Shown one piece after another: positions 29,301-41,891 of a stretch of DNA of 64,000 nucleotides. The position numbers and the translations under genes are program-made. This DNA comes from Diprion similis (lineage: Eukaryota > Arthropoda > Insecta > Hymenoptera > Diprionidae): NCBI RefSeq assembly GCF_021155765.1, contig NC_060116.1, positions 12,152,001 to 12,216,000 on the forward strand. Reading direction: 5' to 3'. The notes beneath the pieces are model-generated. The model was not told the DNA's origin. It saw nothing but the letters and a program-made list of their open reading frames with translations, and made no database searches. Positions within the stretch are counted from its first letter, which is position 1. Every line of letters starts with the position of its first letter.

Positions 29301-30267
29301 GTATCGTTAATTACCGAAGCCCAGTTCGCCGGCTGCTCCGACATATCGGGCCCATCCAACTGACCCAATGGTACAGTACGACGTAGGTGAAGACGGTATA
29401 CTTGCCATGCCAGAGATGCGTGGAAGTACGGGAAGGCGAAGGCACATGTAGTCGCGCAGACAGACTTCGAGCAGTAGCCAGCTGTGTGTCAGGGGGCCAA
29501 CTTAACGGTCCACGACACTATTACTACCGCAGCATCCATTCGCCTTCGAATATTACGAAGGTAGTCCACACGTAAGCGCCTATCGGTACACACTCGACCG
29601 CTTCATCGCCTGCACAGGTGGACCGACCGGCAGGTATAATAAGATACAGGTATATAGGATACATATACCTACGTAGAGTCACTCGATGTCTCGAGTATAT
29701 TGAGGTCTCTTCGTGTACTCTTCGCCTCCGGTAACTATATACCAACGACGCCGATTTTCGAGTCACGTGCCGGCAAGTCTCCCACGATTAGGGGAAACCG
29801 GTGTTTACTTTACTTGTATCCGAGAAATGGGTGAACTCGATTGATTTTGTGTTGCATTGAAATGCGGAAACATTTGCGGATGAATATTTATCGTCAAGGT
29901 ATAGAGCAAATATTCTGCAAGAAATATTTCAGTTTCGTTGAGAAAAATAAGTGTCATCCTAGATTTTAGTCAATGGTTGTTAAAATCTTTAGTCCAAGAC
30001 TTCTTTATCTATACATCGATATAAAGTTTGCAATCCTTAAGGGAATTTTAAGGGAACGAAGGAGCTTCTCCATTTGCAATGATCCTTGCTGAAAATTGTT
30101 GAATCGTTGGTTATTCCGCAGGAATCAATGTATCGAAATGAATTTCCGAACGTCAAAGATTGTGGCTTGATTTACGACGTGTCCAGAAAGACACCGGTAA
30201 ACAACCAAGGACCGCACTGACCGTTGACCCGCGTTTTGACCGACGCCTGAACCATCATTGAGATAAA

Positions 30268-30308
30268 GATGGAGATGGAGATGGAGATGGAGATGGAGAT
30301 GGAGATGG
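30268..30308. repeat. (GGAGAT)n microsatellite
   Basis: About six to seven hexamer copies. Confidence 0.95.
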
Positions 30309-32467
30309 TCCCGAGTTATCCGCGGAGGCTGGGTCAGTAGTGAGCAGAGGTATATTGCGTAGCCGCGGGATACTTTCGGCCGGGAAGGAAACTGTGCCAC
30401 GAGATCGAGATGTCGAGGAGCCGAGCAGCGAGCATCTGAGATCCGTGAGATCCTCCTCAGGGACAATAACCAATTCGTTTTAATTATAATATACCGATTG
30501 GGAATCACCGTTATACACATCTCGAGATGTTACAACTAGTCTTGGACTTAACTTTGCAGCCGTCGTGCAAAGCGGTTCCCGCGTCTTTGTCGGACGATCG
30601 AGCGTATGGATTTATAAATATATATAACATGCCACGCTGTGTGTTTCTCACGTGTACGTTATAAAAGGCATATCCTGCAGGGCTTCGTCGATATCTGTGT
30701 CAGTCGGCAGATGTAGCTGCACATAAGATGCAAGGGACAAACACTGTGGACCGTTGTATCAATTTCCGTAATCCACGGTGAAATGGGCGGGCAGCAAAAC
30801 GATCTTTTCATTCAACTCCAGTCATACCTTCCAGGCGTTCGCGGTGTAAGGAGTAAAATGATACCCGTAACGGGAGAATGGGTGTTACAGGACTGAAAAC
30901 AGGGATGAGCACCTTTTTCAAGAGGATACGCCGTAACACCGCGTACAGCTGCGCCGTTTCAAGATTGAGGAAAAATTGGATACCGGCAGGAAATACAATT
31001 TTGTTATATCGAGCAATCCTTTAATCCGTGGCCATCAATTCTTACTTATTTTGCAAGATCTGTACAACAGTAAAAACGATTCGAAATTCGATTTTTATCA
31101 TTCAGCTGGGCTGTTTCGTATAGAGTAAAATTATGATAATAAAAATTATTATTTCTTGGAGGTTGAGAACCTCAAGCGCGAAATGTGCACACCTATGTGT
31201 ATATATATGTATATGTATATACCTATACGTATACAAGGAAAGGGGCCGAGACCGGAAGTAGATAGGAACTTGGAACCTTGTTATCTGGTTCTGTTTCTTT
31301 TTCTCACACTAGTTTCCGAGTGCGAACGTTTTTACGCGTCTATATTCACCCGCACGATTTGCAAATGTTGCGTAACCGACCTGACCGGAAATCCATTGAG
31401 TACCATGCGTATTCAGTTCTGTAAGTAATGATTTGAAACTGGGTAGGTCATTTGGTCTGTTCCGTACGGAGATACGAAACTGTGCAATACGATCGCCGGA
31501 TCAAACAACCTCGGAAACCAGTATTTCCTTCTAGATTTATCTAATCGCTCTAATTAGCAACGCACAAACCAATTAATCCCTTAATTTGCCGACCGTTACG
31601 TCGCCCTGGAAACGAGAACTTTCCAGCTTGCGTTCTATACGGTATGTTCCTCGTGTGAACGAGAAAACATTTTTATACAGCTATATTATGTATCCGGTAA
31701 ACGGAAATGCGATTACCCAAAATCAAATTTTCCATCATTATTCCTGTCCTTGTGGCTTCGTTTTGGCTTACCTACCTATAAAATGATCCGGAATCTTCCA
31801 CGGCTGAAGAGAGTTTGGGTAAGACAGCGGCTTTCACTTTCGCAAGTCCAGCATCTTCGGGAACTGAGGGTCCTTGTTTCGTTTCGAATCGATCATTCTT
31901 TAGCTCGACTTGCTTATAGCTTGGAGCCGTTTTTTACCAACGCCAAACGGCGTCGCGATACCCTTTGATAGTGAAGCTAATTGTGAGTTTATAGTCATTC
32001 AACTTTCCCCGAGAGCGAGAGTCGTCCGTCTCATCGCTGCGCCAGGTCCTTCCTGGCCATTCTGCTGGCAAGAACGATGGTCACCTCTCACCTCGAAAGA
32101 CTCATTAGTGCAGCTCCTTTTCTGGATTCCCTTTTTCATTCATTAGGTAACTGTACAGCTGATTTTTATCCTCCAAGCCGAGAGGCTCCAGTCAACTTCG
32201 CTCCTCCTCACAGCACCATTGTTGGAGAGCTGCAGGAGTGAACGGTAATTGTCAATTAGCCATTACTGCGGCAAACGAATAGAATTGGATTTAACGACTT
32301 GTGCGTGTCGCACCCTATAGATGCACGCCGGTAACAATACTGCGAAAAGCTCTTTCCGTTTACTGCATAATTTTTATGTTGGTTGCTGTAAAAAATTTGC
32401 GCAACACATTGTCCTCGTCCTAAAATTCGGAATAATAGTTTTCTTTTTTTCTCGCTCTCTGTTTCAG

Positions 32468-35400
32468 ATGCGAAAGTTGCGCGAGACGGAACGAAGTAAT
32501 CAGGTTCGTCTAGCGCCCCGCATAGAAGATAAAAATTCAACGAGCACCGAGCATGTCGTAAGTTGACCTTTTCCTTCGCATCACATAAAACATGGAACAT
32601 TGAGCTGATATCTGATGAGAAAACAATCTAACAAATGCAATAAAATTTAAATTAACTAAACGCAGGAGGACTCGTGTACCGGGGACTGTGAGGCTGCGGC
32701 CGAGGTCGAGAGGCTTCGAGAACTCAGTGTTGAGCAGCAGGAGGTCATTGAGATTCTCAGGCAGGCAGTCAAGGTATCCTATATACACGTACAGAATAAC
32801 CGGAAATGTAGATCATACAATTATAAAGTGGAGAGTTTTTCCGTGGGGCTTATAAAAAAGGGAAAAAAAAAGAACAACGTCATCAAAAGTTATCCACGCG
32901 ACGTTGCGTACGAGTTATTATAATTCCACGACACGCGTCCTGCATGGCGCATGGCGTGTCAAAGAAACACTTTCGCCGACGCAAACTTCCGGCGTCGATA
33001 TCGTGCCTATCTTACAAACTTTCCCGTTCGTCACGAGAACGCTGAGGGTCCAGTCGTTTTAAATCAATCAAGATAATCACCCCCCCCCCCCCCCCCCGCA
33101 CCACTTATGTTACAATTATTATTTTACGAGCCTCTTACCACGTTTTTTCCCTGCACAATTTTCAAGGAGAAAGAACGGAAGCTCGACCAGATCTCGAACA
33201 AGAAACGAAAGGAGGAATTCTACAAGCAGTGGCTTGAACTCGAGCCCGTTGTAGAAGTCGAGGACGAAGACGAACACGAACATGAGGAGGGTGACAGCGC
33301 TTTGTCCAGCGCTCCGTCGTCGCTGTCACCCCAACCTGGAGGATGTGGACAGTGGCAGCAGACAGGCGTTACCAGGGAAGCGTACGAGACGGTACTCCTC
33401 GAGGTTGAGGAGCTGCAGAGTAGACTCGTCGAGGAACAGCGGGAACTTGCTCACGCCAAGAGCCAGGTTCGCGACCTGGAGAAGGCTCTGCTTCAGGAGG
33501 TGGGGCTCGGCTCGAATTGTCTTGTCTCGATACTCTTTCGTGCAGGTCCGGTCGTCGCTTGTCAAACTCCTTGAAACTTGAATCTTTATATTTTCAGACA
33601 CGGGGAAGTCAGAACAGCAGACGAGCCCTGAGCGACAAACTCCGGGAGATCGAGGACCGGGAGGCAACTTTGGTCGCTGAGATCTCGGAACTCCGAGAGC
33701 AGAACGAGCTTCTCGAATTTCGCGTTCTTGAACTAGAGGAGTCGCCCTGCCTCCGGGACACGCCTGATCCGGCCGACAGCGGTATCGTCTCGCCCGAGCC
33801 CATTCACCTCTACAAGGTGAGTTCCTCACACCTGCAGCCGAGACACGCCTGTCGCGAATACTCGATAGTGTAACTTGATAAGCCAGATCTGATACTCCGA
33901 TCAGCCTTTCTAAGCGACGAATACCTGTCTTCTTTTTCTCTGTGTTTCTTTCCTCTTTATATTGTCACACGGGCTGCCCAGTGACCTGAAAAATCTGAGA
34001 ATTTTCGACTCTGCTGCTATAGATGTGACGTCCAACGATTTTTCATATTCCCTAAACTCGCATGTCACGTTACTAAGAATTCTTCTCGTGTAGGACCAGG
34101 TCGGTAAGCAGAAGGACCGCGCCGTCGCGACCATCATTCCTTACAACACTTACAACAGCCCAGCTTCGCCGATACCTCAAAAGCCGCCGTTGTCCCTCCA
34201 GGAGAGCGGGATCTTCGACGAGGATGACGAAGCGGACGTGGAGCTGGCCAGTCGGGGAACGCAGACGGAAGCTCCGGCCGGTGATCTTCTGCAGGAAGTC
34301 CAACGGCTACACGAGCTTCGGGCCCGGATCCAGGAGCGGGCGGTCAAAGTTCCGGTTCCCATGATTGACCCGAAATTGGACGTTCCCGACGTCGCTGATT
34401 CCGGACAGAATGCAAATTCCTATCTAGACCGCATTCGTGAACTTGAGCAAAGACTCGCCGCCCACGAGGAGGCGGAGAGCAAGCGAAACCAAGACAAACA
34501 GCTGTCGAAACAAAGGGAGGAGGAACTCTTGGACGAAAACTACAGACTCACCGAGAGGATTTACTGGTTCGAAAATCTTCTTCGGAATTCCAAGAACCTC
34601 GAGGAGGATCTGAAAGGCTCTTCGAACGTTCAGGAGGACGAGTTAACGCCGAAGAATGATGACTCGCATGTTTCCGAGGAACACGAAGACGCATCATCGG
34701 CGGGGATGCAAAATCCGGAAGCTACCGAGGTGCCGCAAACGATTTTGTCCACTCCAGGGTCTGTCGAGGCCGGAAAATCGATGACCTTGGAAGATCTTGA
34801 CGTGGGATGCAACGAGTGTGGAAAAATGAGGTCTGAAGTGATCGGCAGGCTGGAGGAGCTGGTACAGGTCGAGCTGCTGACCAGACAACGCATCGTCGAT
34901 CTTGAACGTCGGGAGGCGACGTACATGAAGACCTTGCAGAAGGCTGACGAGATGTGGGTCGAAGCGGAGCGGGGCTATTCGAATCAGCTCAAAGAGCTTC
35001 GCGCCAAGCTCGAGCTTGAGCTCTCCGAAAAACAGAAGCTCTCTCAACACGCTGCCGAGCTAAAAGACAAGCTGAATGAAATCCGGACGAGCGATGACGT
35101 TGCGGATCGCTGCACTGAGTGCGTTAGATGTCGCAGGTTTGTGATGCCGGAAATTTTCATCTCCGAAGCGGATCAATCCTTCGACGAGGTTGACGCGGCA
35201 GCTGGAAGTGGAGAAAGCAGCGGGGATTCAGCATCGAAAATTGATCCGAAATCGAAAATTTCCAGTAACATTACCGCGGCTGCGATTTCGAGCGTCGGGG
35301 ATGGAAGCGGTGAAGAGAATTTGACCTCTTCTAAACCACTCGTTAATTCAATCATAGAGCAGGATACGGCGAGAAAGGTGAGTCGAATTGACAGGCTGAT

Positions 35401-36818
35401 TTGCATAATGTTACACCTTTTATTAGCTCGTGCAGATATCGAACATCGCGAGAGGTTGTAAATAACTCTTATGAATCGGAACGGTTTATCGTTCAGGTTT
35501 CTACTGCTCGTGACAATCGTGTCATCCGTGTCATCTTTACAAAAACGAGATATTCAATCTGTGCCAATAGTATGATTCATCGTGCGCGCGTGCCAGCATC
35601 AGGATTAGCATAAATTTTTGCATATTTTCGTAATCGTTTATTTCCCGTTAAAAAAATTCCCACAGTATCAAACCTCCGGCTAAACTCTCTCTCTTTTTCT
35701 ATCTCTCTCTCCTTACTTCCCATTACATTACCAGTCAGCTCCTCCGTCTATACAAATATACTCATCGTTCACCCTGGTGTCAATCACTTTCTCGTATAAT
35801 CGTCACTCAGCGTCAATCGTTCGTCTCGAAAAGTCAAGCCAAACTCCATCTCGTCTCCGATTAAACTCTAGTCGCCGCGGGTCGTGCACACATTGAAATA
35901 GTGCGATTAACAAATAGAAATGTACGAGCTCGTGCCTCGTTTATTGTGCAACTACAGCGTGTAGGTAACTACTTCGTGCCGTACGTGTGTTCCAGTGTAT
36001 GTCGTGTTATTCTTTACACACATTTAAATATCCGGGTCAGAAGCATTGATTACATTTTGCATCCAGTAGGTACCAACCCGTGTACGTTCAGTTCGCACAT
36101 ACCGGAGTCCCGGATGTGGTGGAGTTGCTTAGTCGTTGTTTACGATTGTATCATAAATTTTTTACGCGCGTTTCGAGGATCTCGCTGTTTCGTCACTGAA
36201 GGTGAAAGATAAGCATTTAAGTAGTTGTTATAGGCACTCAATCGTACGATATATAACTAATGAAAAGAAGAATGAGAAACTTTCTCGAGTTGACTGCTGT
36301 GACCCTAAATATCCAGGTTCCCTTCAACATGAATCTCTTCCCGCCGTTTCTCCGTAACTTTTGATAAATTGTTTCAGGTGAAGGTTTCCAAGGTATTCGT
36401 GCCCGAAATCGTTGCAGAATTGGCAATCGAGGCTAAGGAGGAAGAGGCGCCTAGCGAAGAGTCTGATAATCGGATAGAAAATACCGATGGTTCAATCCCG
36501 GACAGTGCAGGCAAGGGTAAAGGAGTCGTTGGAGTGGTCCAGGAGGGTCCTTCGGGAAAGAACGACATCGGGATAGACGTAGTGGAAGGCGGAGAGGCTC
36601 AACCAGAGCCTGTAGTGACTATTAACGAGACAGAACCTAAAAAGAAGGTTAGACCAAAACGGGATGGGCGTAAAGTGAGGGAGAGGGAAAGGGAGCGGGA
36701 GGGTTGGGTGATGAAGGCTTGGAACAAGAATAATAGGATCGATTCGATAGAGCAGGACTTACCCGGGCATAGAATACGTTTAAACAGGCTAGTCTTGTAC
36801 CAGGAGCTTTGCGTTTAA
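32468..36818 (+). CDS. JAKMIP-like long coiled-coil protein, exons 2-7
   Basis: Six exons with clean borders, all phase 0: 32468-32557, 32666-32773, 33167-33499, 33598-33816, 34094-35377 and 36378-36818 (stop TAA). With the exon at 4284 they give 859 residues. The protein is Glu/Lys/Arg-rich with long heptad segments, an acidic stretch (EDEDEHEHEE) and low-complexity linkers. It carries two CxxC pairs in exon 6 (CNECGK and CTECVRC) and a basic tail (REREREREGW). The segment NELLEFRVLELE (about residues 248-259) closely matches, as I recall it, the C-terminal signature of Janus kinase and microtubule-interacting proteins. That family binds microtubules and motor cargo, so a cytoskeletal role is inferred. 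A different golgin-like coiled coil remains possible. Exon 6 shares a motif (DLE-RE-T---TL-KA) with the Cys-rich gene downstream. Confidence 0.8.
33080..33097. repeat. poly(C) tract in intron
   Basis: About 18 C residues inside the intron between the exons ending at 32773 and starting at 33167. Confidence 0.9.
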
Positions 36819-36865
36819 GGGGCGAAGTCGTAAATTCTCCCGGAAAGAAGAAGTAACAAGATTCA

Positions 36866-36889
36866 ATCAGTCAGTCAGTCAGTCAGTCA
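36866..36889. repeat. (CAGT)n short tandem repeat
   Basis: Five to six tetramer copies just after the stop codon, within the probable 3' UTR. Confidence 0.9.
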
Positions 36890-36900
36890 ATCGATCAAGC

Positions 36901-36906
36901 AATAAA
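36901..36906 (+). terminator. AATAAA polyadenylation signal
   Basis: Canonical hexamer about 83 bp after the JAKMIP-like stop codon. A second copy is at 37477-37482. Which one is used cannot be told. Confidence 0.45.
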
Positions 36907-37418
36907 TATAATTCTCGTTGTAGCGATCACTCGGAGAAATAGAATACCAAAAGGAAAAGAAAAGAATACGAACATGCCCGAAAATCGACTTTGTCATTTT
37001 GGTTTAAGGACGATACTGTGTATAGCGAAAAAAATTGCCGGATCATTGCCCGACTCGATTTCGTCCGCGGATTATTCAGGTACATGTCAAAGTTGCGCGC
37101 ACCTGAAACTCCGTAACGAAAACGAGACACGCAAGGAGGAAAGTGCGAAGAGAGAGCTTGACGCGTCCCAGAAATTTTTCCAAGTTTAAAATACGTGAAG
37201 GGAACCAGCAGCCGTGCCGATGCTCCGCGGGCTATTCGGATAATGCAGAAACGAAGAGTTGGGAGGGACGCATGCATTCTCGTTTACGATCGAAGACGGT
37301 GCCTGTAAACATACTTCATTTCTCCCCGTAATATTCATCTCGCATGTACAAAGTGCTGCAGAGTGAAGTGGGAAGAGGAGGTCATAAGTATCACTATACC
37401 CGTGAATTTAACGACCAC

Positions 37419-37452
37419 GAAGAAGAAGAAGAAGAAGAAGAAGAAGAAGAAG
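37419..37452. repeat. (GAA)n microsatellite
   Basis: About 11 trinucleotides in the presumed 3' UTR or intergenic DNA. Confidence 0.95.
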
Positions 37453-38638
37453 GAGACAGCCATATGTATAAAGTACAATAAACACGGGAATGCGAGGAAT
37501 ACAAGATGATGCAGTTGGATGGCGGTGACTGTTGCCAGTCAAAAAGAAATCAAAGTTGGATCAGCATAGCAGAGATTTCTCCGGTCAGGAGTCGCGTAAT
37601 GCATAAATGCAAAGTGCACTCTGCCCTCAGTCGAAATGATCGAAATATGCAGAGTCGGATCAGATCGAGAAAGAGAGAATGAGAGATAAAAAATAAGAAA
37701 GAGAGATAGAGATTAGATGCAAAAATATTGTCAGAGGAATTGATTCTAACTGGCCGAAGGTCAGTTAATCATAAAATTTCTCTCGCTATAATACCATCGC
37801 CAAATTGCGCCTACTAAGCATATATCTAAATAATCATCGCAATTGGAGCGCAAATGATAATAACAACGTAATAAAATTGAATAATACAAATAACCGGACG
37901 CTCATTTGACGCATAGTATTCTAAATACATGCATATTCGCATCATGCAGCGGATAATTTCGTGCTTTTGTGAGTTTCCCTTTACACGACTCTTGTCTGCA
38001 TTCTTCGATCCCTGTTCGACGCCTACTTGAACGCATCCTTGGGTGTAGAATTCTGTTTTCGGTATATCCACTTACTTTAGAAGTAGATCCTCGATTCTAT
38101 TGATTTTACGGCGCTTATATGATATGACATTGTGCTTACGGTGTTGGGGTTTTAGAGATATCGGGGTGAAGCGAAGAAATTTTTTTTCAATTTAAATTCA
38201 ATCGCAATGTACTCTGAAAAGTTGGCTTTTCAAGCTTTTGAACTTCAACGAAATTTTCTATTGAAAATCCCGAAAAAGTCCGAAACTCGGACATTTCCTA
38301 CATTTTTTCAAATATTCAACATCAACTTTGATTTTTATCTCAACTTGAGTTAGATATAAACAAATTCTCTCGCTCTACCCTAACAAGATGTATTGAGTCA
38401 CGATCTCACTCTCCGCAGTCGTTGGAAGTATAATTCCGCCGCCTATTCAATTAGCGATCTGTTTTCTGCCTCTTTATACAATCACCTTACATTCCCCCTT
38501 TGCAGTATACAATGCTAATACCGATGTCATTACGTTCATTGTTCCTGCGGGCTCTTGACTCTCGGTACAATATCCCGCTAGCGCGTTTTATTGCGCAAGT
38601 ATAATAACCGAGATTAAATTTTTCTTTTTATTTCGTTA

Positions 38639-38663
38639 TTTTTTTTTTTTTTTTTTTTTTTTT
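38639..38663. repeat. poly(T) homopolymer
   Basis: About 25 T residues. Confidence 0.9.
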
Positions 38664-39141
38664 ACATTACCATTTTACTTTCATCTTTATAGCATAATTG
38701 TTTTTGATAATACAGTCCCGCTTAATAATTAAGCTGTAGCGATAACAAACTGGGGAGACTTCTTGATAATGATAATGATTAATATAATCGACCTTAATTT
38801 GGAGCTGGTGCTCCAGCGCTCGTTATTGCTGTCGAATAATTACTTGGTTTTATTTACAACGTTGCAGGGGATTTAATGCAATTTGCTTCTAGCACCTATA
38901 TACTTATATATATACAGTATACACGTTATTGTTATTACAGTATTATTGTCTTTCTTAAGTAGCATACTATCTACAATATTCTTCTTAATTTTCTTCTCAT
39001 GAATTTTATTCCTTCAATTCAAAGGCAGATTACTTCTTCTAATTCAATACTGATATGGGATTTATTTCTATTTATAATCTTTCGTACTACAGCTTATCTA
39101 TACATATACGTATATGGAATTTGGGAAAGATGCAGTGTCGA

Positions 39142-39234
39142 GCTATCAGGACCGTAGTCTAGCGACATTTTTGTTTTTAACTTTCTTTCGTAGCTTAAAT
39201 ACTCATCAACTCTGTCGACTACGGTCCTGGTAGC
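39142..39234. repeat. short inverted repeat (hairpin)
   Basis: GCTATCAGGACCGTAGTC at 39142-39159 pairs with GACTACGGTCCTGGTAGC at 39217-39234, with one G·U-type exception. The loop is about 57 nt. It could be a structured RNA or a decayed inverted-repeat element. Confidence 0.5.
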
Positions 39235-39252
39235 GAGTGGCGCGATGAAAAT

Positions 39253-40796
39253 TCATGATTCCGTTACGAAATCAAAATTGAATCTATCCAATTCTGGCAG
39301 GTAATTTACTTCCGTTGGAGATGAGGCCAAGCCGGGCCTTCTCCGTGGTGTGTCAGTCGAATTTGCGGCTTTCTCCCCGCGGAAGAGGACCTCGCGTTTT
39401 TCGACCTCGAGCTGTTCCTCCTGCGGATGTTGACGAGATGCTATTTTCGATCAGTTAATAAGGTAATTTTTGTCTATCAAAATTCTATCGAGAATCTCCA
39501 GTAGTAAATAAAATTTATGGGTAAAGGAGAACAAAGATTAAACCAGATATTTTTTCAGGACAAATCCGCTGGCGCTACTTGGTGAGTCCAAGTGACGTAC
39601 AGAGATGGTACGTCCATCGCCTCCTGATTTTTACTCACTTAACTCGCTCAATCGATCGTTATAAGTTAGTCAACCCTGAACCTAGCTGTTAAAGATTTTC
39701 TTTTCGTTTTGTAGTAATTATCGTAAGTAGTTGCCCAGCTACTGGTCATGTTTATAATTGAGCCACACTAAAAGAAGAGACCAGCTGATCTATGTCCATA
39801 TCAATGTATAATAACTGAAGTGCCTATACGAACACTTGGATGTACGAAAGTGTTCATTAATTACTGTGCAATGCCGCAAGTGCAATTGTACGTAAAATCG
39901 AAATGGAACCCACCGTTATCATCGTCGTAATAACCGCAGCGCGATAATCTATCTATCGCGGATAGTCTGAATTCATATTATTTGGCTTAAGAAGCTGCGG
40001 TAAATAGCACTTGACAATTAATTTTCATCTCACGATAATTTTACATATGAAATTGTTGAAAATTTTTAATTTCCTCTTACATCTCTCTATTTTTATTATT
40101 TAGACAATCGAACGCGCCGAAAGGATCATATTATTAACGACGGACAATAATTTTTATTCGATGATTAAAATTATATAATCAACGTAGTAGGTAATATAAT
40201 ACTTACATAAATATTTTTCGAAACGAAACGAATTAAAAAAAAAAGAAACAGAAACAAAAACTCTCTCGAAATCGACGAATCATAATCCCATGTTGTTATA
40301 GTTATAGATTACATATTTATCACTTTTTACATTTTAACACGTATAATCTATTTTTCTGATTTGCCCATTATTATGCGTAAGAAGTGTGAAAGAAAAATTA
40401 TATCATTGGTTCTATCTTGCATGCATACAAGGCGGACTAGAGACGCATAAAAACGTATCTACCAAATTGGAACCGCAAGTTAATTAAGAGTTTGTGCCGA
40501 CGTTTGAGGTCTGTAATCCCGTATTAGGATGTTATGTAGAAATTAGGTAAAAATGTCTAGTCGATTTTTTCTAAACTTTAAGTTTTTAATATTTTACCGC
40601 TATATATCGATATCTATATGGTTTCCAAAAGGCTATACAAATATACAGGTAGATCAGCTTGCAGAATTTGTTCGACCCAGGTTGATAAATTCTTCTGTAA
40701 TCGCTACGATCATGCTTCCAACTTGTACCATACACTTTATTGCCTGCTGTATTTTCAGCGATTAATTATAAGCCCATTGAATTCTAAACGTGTACA

Positions 40797-40831
<35 letters not shown>

Positions 40832-41891
40832 TGCGTACTCTGATATTAAATATTACCTATTATATCTAAGTATACATTATATATACGAGATATATTTTTG
40901 AAGAAACACTTTATACTCGTCTTTCGTCGCTGACGAACTCTCGGAAAGACAAGGAAAAAAATATTGTTTTTTCACTACGTTTGATACATTTATTATGTAT
41001 ATGATTATGTGTTACTCGATTAAAATATTTAAATCAATATCCAGGCAGTCTTCAATTCTCATAGTACCATCTACAGCAGTTGTTTTAATTGAGAAGAAGA
41101 ATGTAGTCAGCGTCATGCAAAAAGTAAGAGAATTTTGAATACATATAAAATTATAACTATAAAAAAATTTATGAAAGTAAAAGAAATCTTATTTAATATT
41201 GCAAAAGATCACCAAGGATACAAATTTTCGCAGAATTTGAAACTTATATTTTACACGTGTACCTACAAGTTTTATCGAGAAACGAATCGGTCGGATTTAA
41301 TACATACTAAAATATGATTTCAACTCTCAAGTCACGGTCTAAAGTCTGTGTTTTTACAGAAACGGCCTGGTTCCGGTCTAGTGTTGGCTCGTCTTAGTCC
41401 TGTAGGTTCGTTACTTCTGCAGTTTGGCGCATCTCTTCCCTCGGGATTCGCACTGCAAGCGCTAGTCGATGGCTGCTCGTTTAACCTTGGTAGAAAGAGC
41501 CATATTATACTTATTCATTTTTACCTCAGAAAAGAAACAAAATTTGCTGGAACTTGTAAAGTTGGCATATTTTAAGTTAGTGATCACCATATTTCATTAT
41601 ATAAGGATCAATTTCCGATCGAGTTTAATTGGGTCACCTGAGACCAGTCTGCAACAATCTGGCCGAAGGATCGGCGTTCCGCTTCATGGACACCATCGCC
41701 CCCATAAGTAAGGATGGAACCGCGCACTCCATGAGGTGGATACGCTCGGCCAACTCCGTCTGACGTTGTTCCAGGGATGCCTTGCGTTTCTCGTAGTGAG
41801 AAACCATGTGGGACCAGTAGCTGCTAGATTTCCTGGATGTCGCTGTACTGACAAGAGATTCAGATGACGCGGTAATCTCTGAGCCCGGCAT
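39253..41891 (-). CDS. small protein sharing the N-terminal module of the divergent Cys-rich FN3 gene
   Basis: Proposed exons in transcription order are 41891-41638, 41485-41358 and 39440-39253 (stop TGA). Intron phases are 2 and 1, giving 189 residues. Residues 25-69 match residues 28-72 of the plus-strand gene at 42252 at 27 of 45 positions (core YE-R-ASLE-RQ--L-ER---MECA-PS). That match is the strongest evidence that exon 1 is real. The second exon reads on in phase from a gtgacc donor. The third has a charged, coding-like frame ending PELDRFNFDFVTES. Alternatives: the second exon could run on to a stop at 41332, or an extra exon near 40629-40738 could be used. Exon 1 is well supported and the 3' part is tentative. 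Function unknown. Confidence 0.55.
40798..40830. repeat. (AAT)n microsatellite
   Basis: Eleven trinucleotides, probably intronic in the minus-strand gene. Confidence 0.95.

Larger units (their letters stand above)
4389..32467 (+). other. giant intron (about 28 kb) of the JAKMIP-like gene
   Basis: I found no convincing coding exon on either strand. The stretch is AT-rich and dotted with microsatellites, C/G homopolymers, one palindromic MITE and one pre-miRNA-like hairpin, all listed separately. It begins with a gtgagt donor and ends with a pyrimidine-rich tag before the exon at 32468, both phase 0. If the exon at 4284 belongs to another gene, this becomes intergenic sequence. Confidence 0.5.
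36819..39252. other. 3' UTR and intergenic sequence
   Basis: Downstream of the JAKMIP-like stop. AATAAA hexamers at 36901-36906 and 37477-37482 are candidate polyadenylation signals for that gene. The rest contains (CAGT)n, (GAA)n and T-run simple repeats and one hairpin (39142-39234). I see no coding exon here. Confidence 0.6.

Noticed and set aside
30268-30308. GGAGAT array considered as a CRISPR-like or regulatory array
   Set aside because: There are no spacers. It is a plain hexamer microsatellite in a eukaryotic genome.
31156-31200. VENLKREM-like coiled-coil micro-exon before the exon at 32468
   Set aside because: The peptide would suit the gene, but no donor keeps phase 0 and the frame runs straight into a TATATG repeat.
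40629-40738. Extra minus-strand exon between the second and third exons of the small gene
   Set aside because: It has an acceptor (aaatacag) and an open frame in phase 1, but including it puts the last exon in a frame whose peptide looks less natural. Kept only as an alternative.
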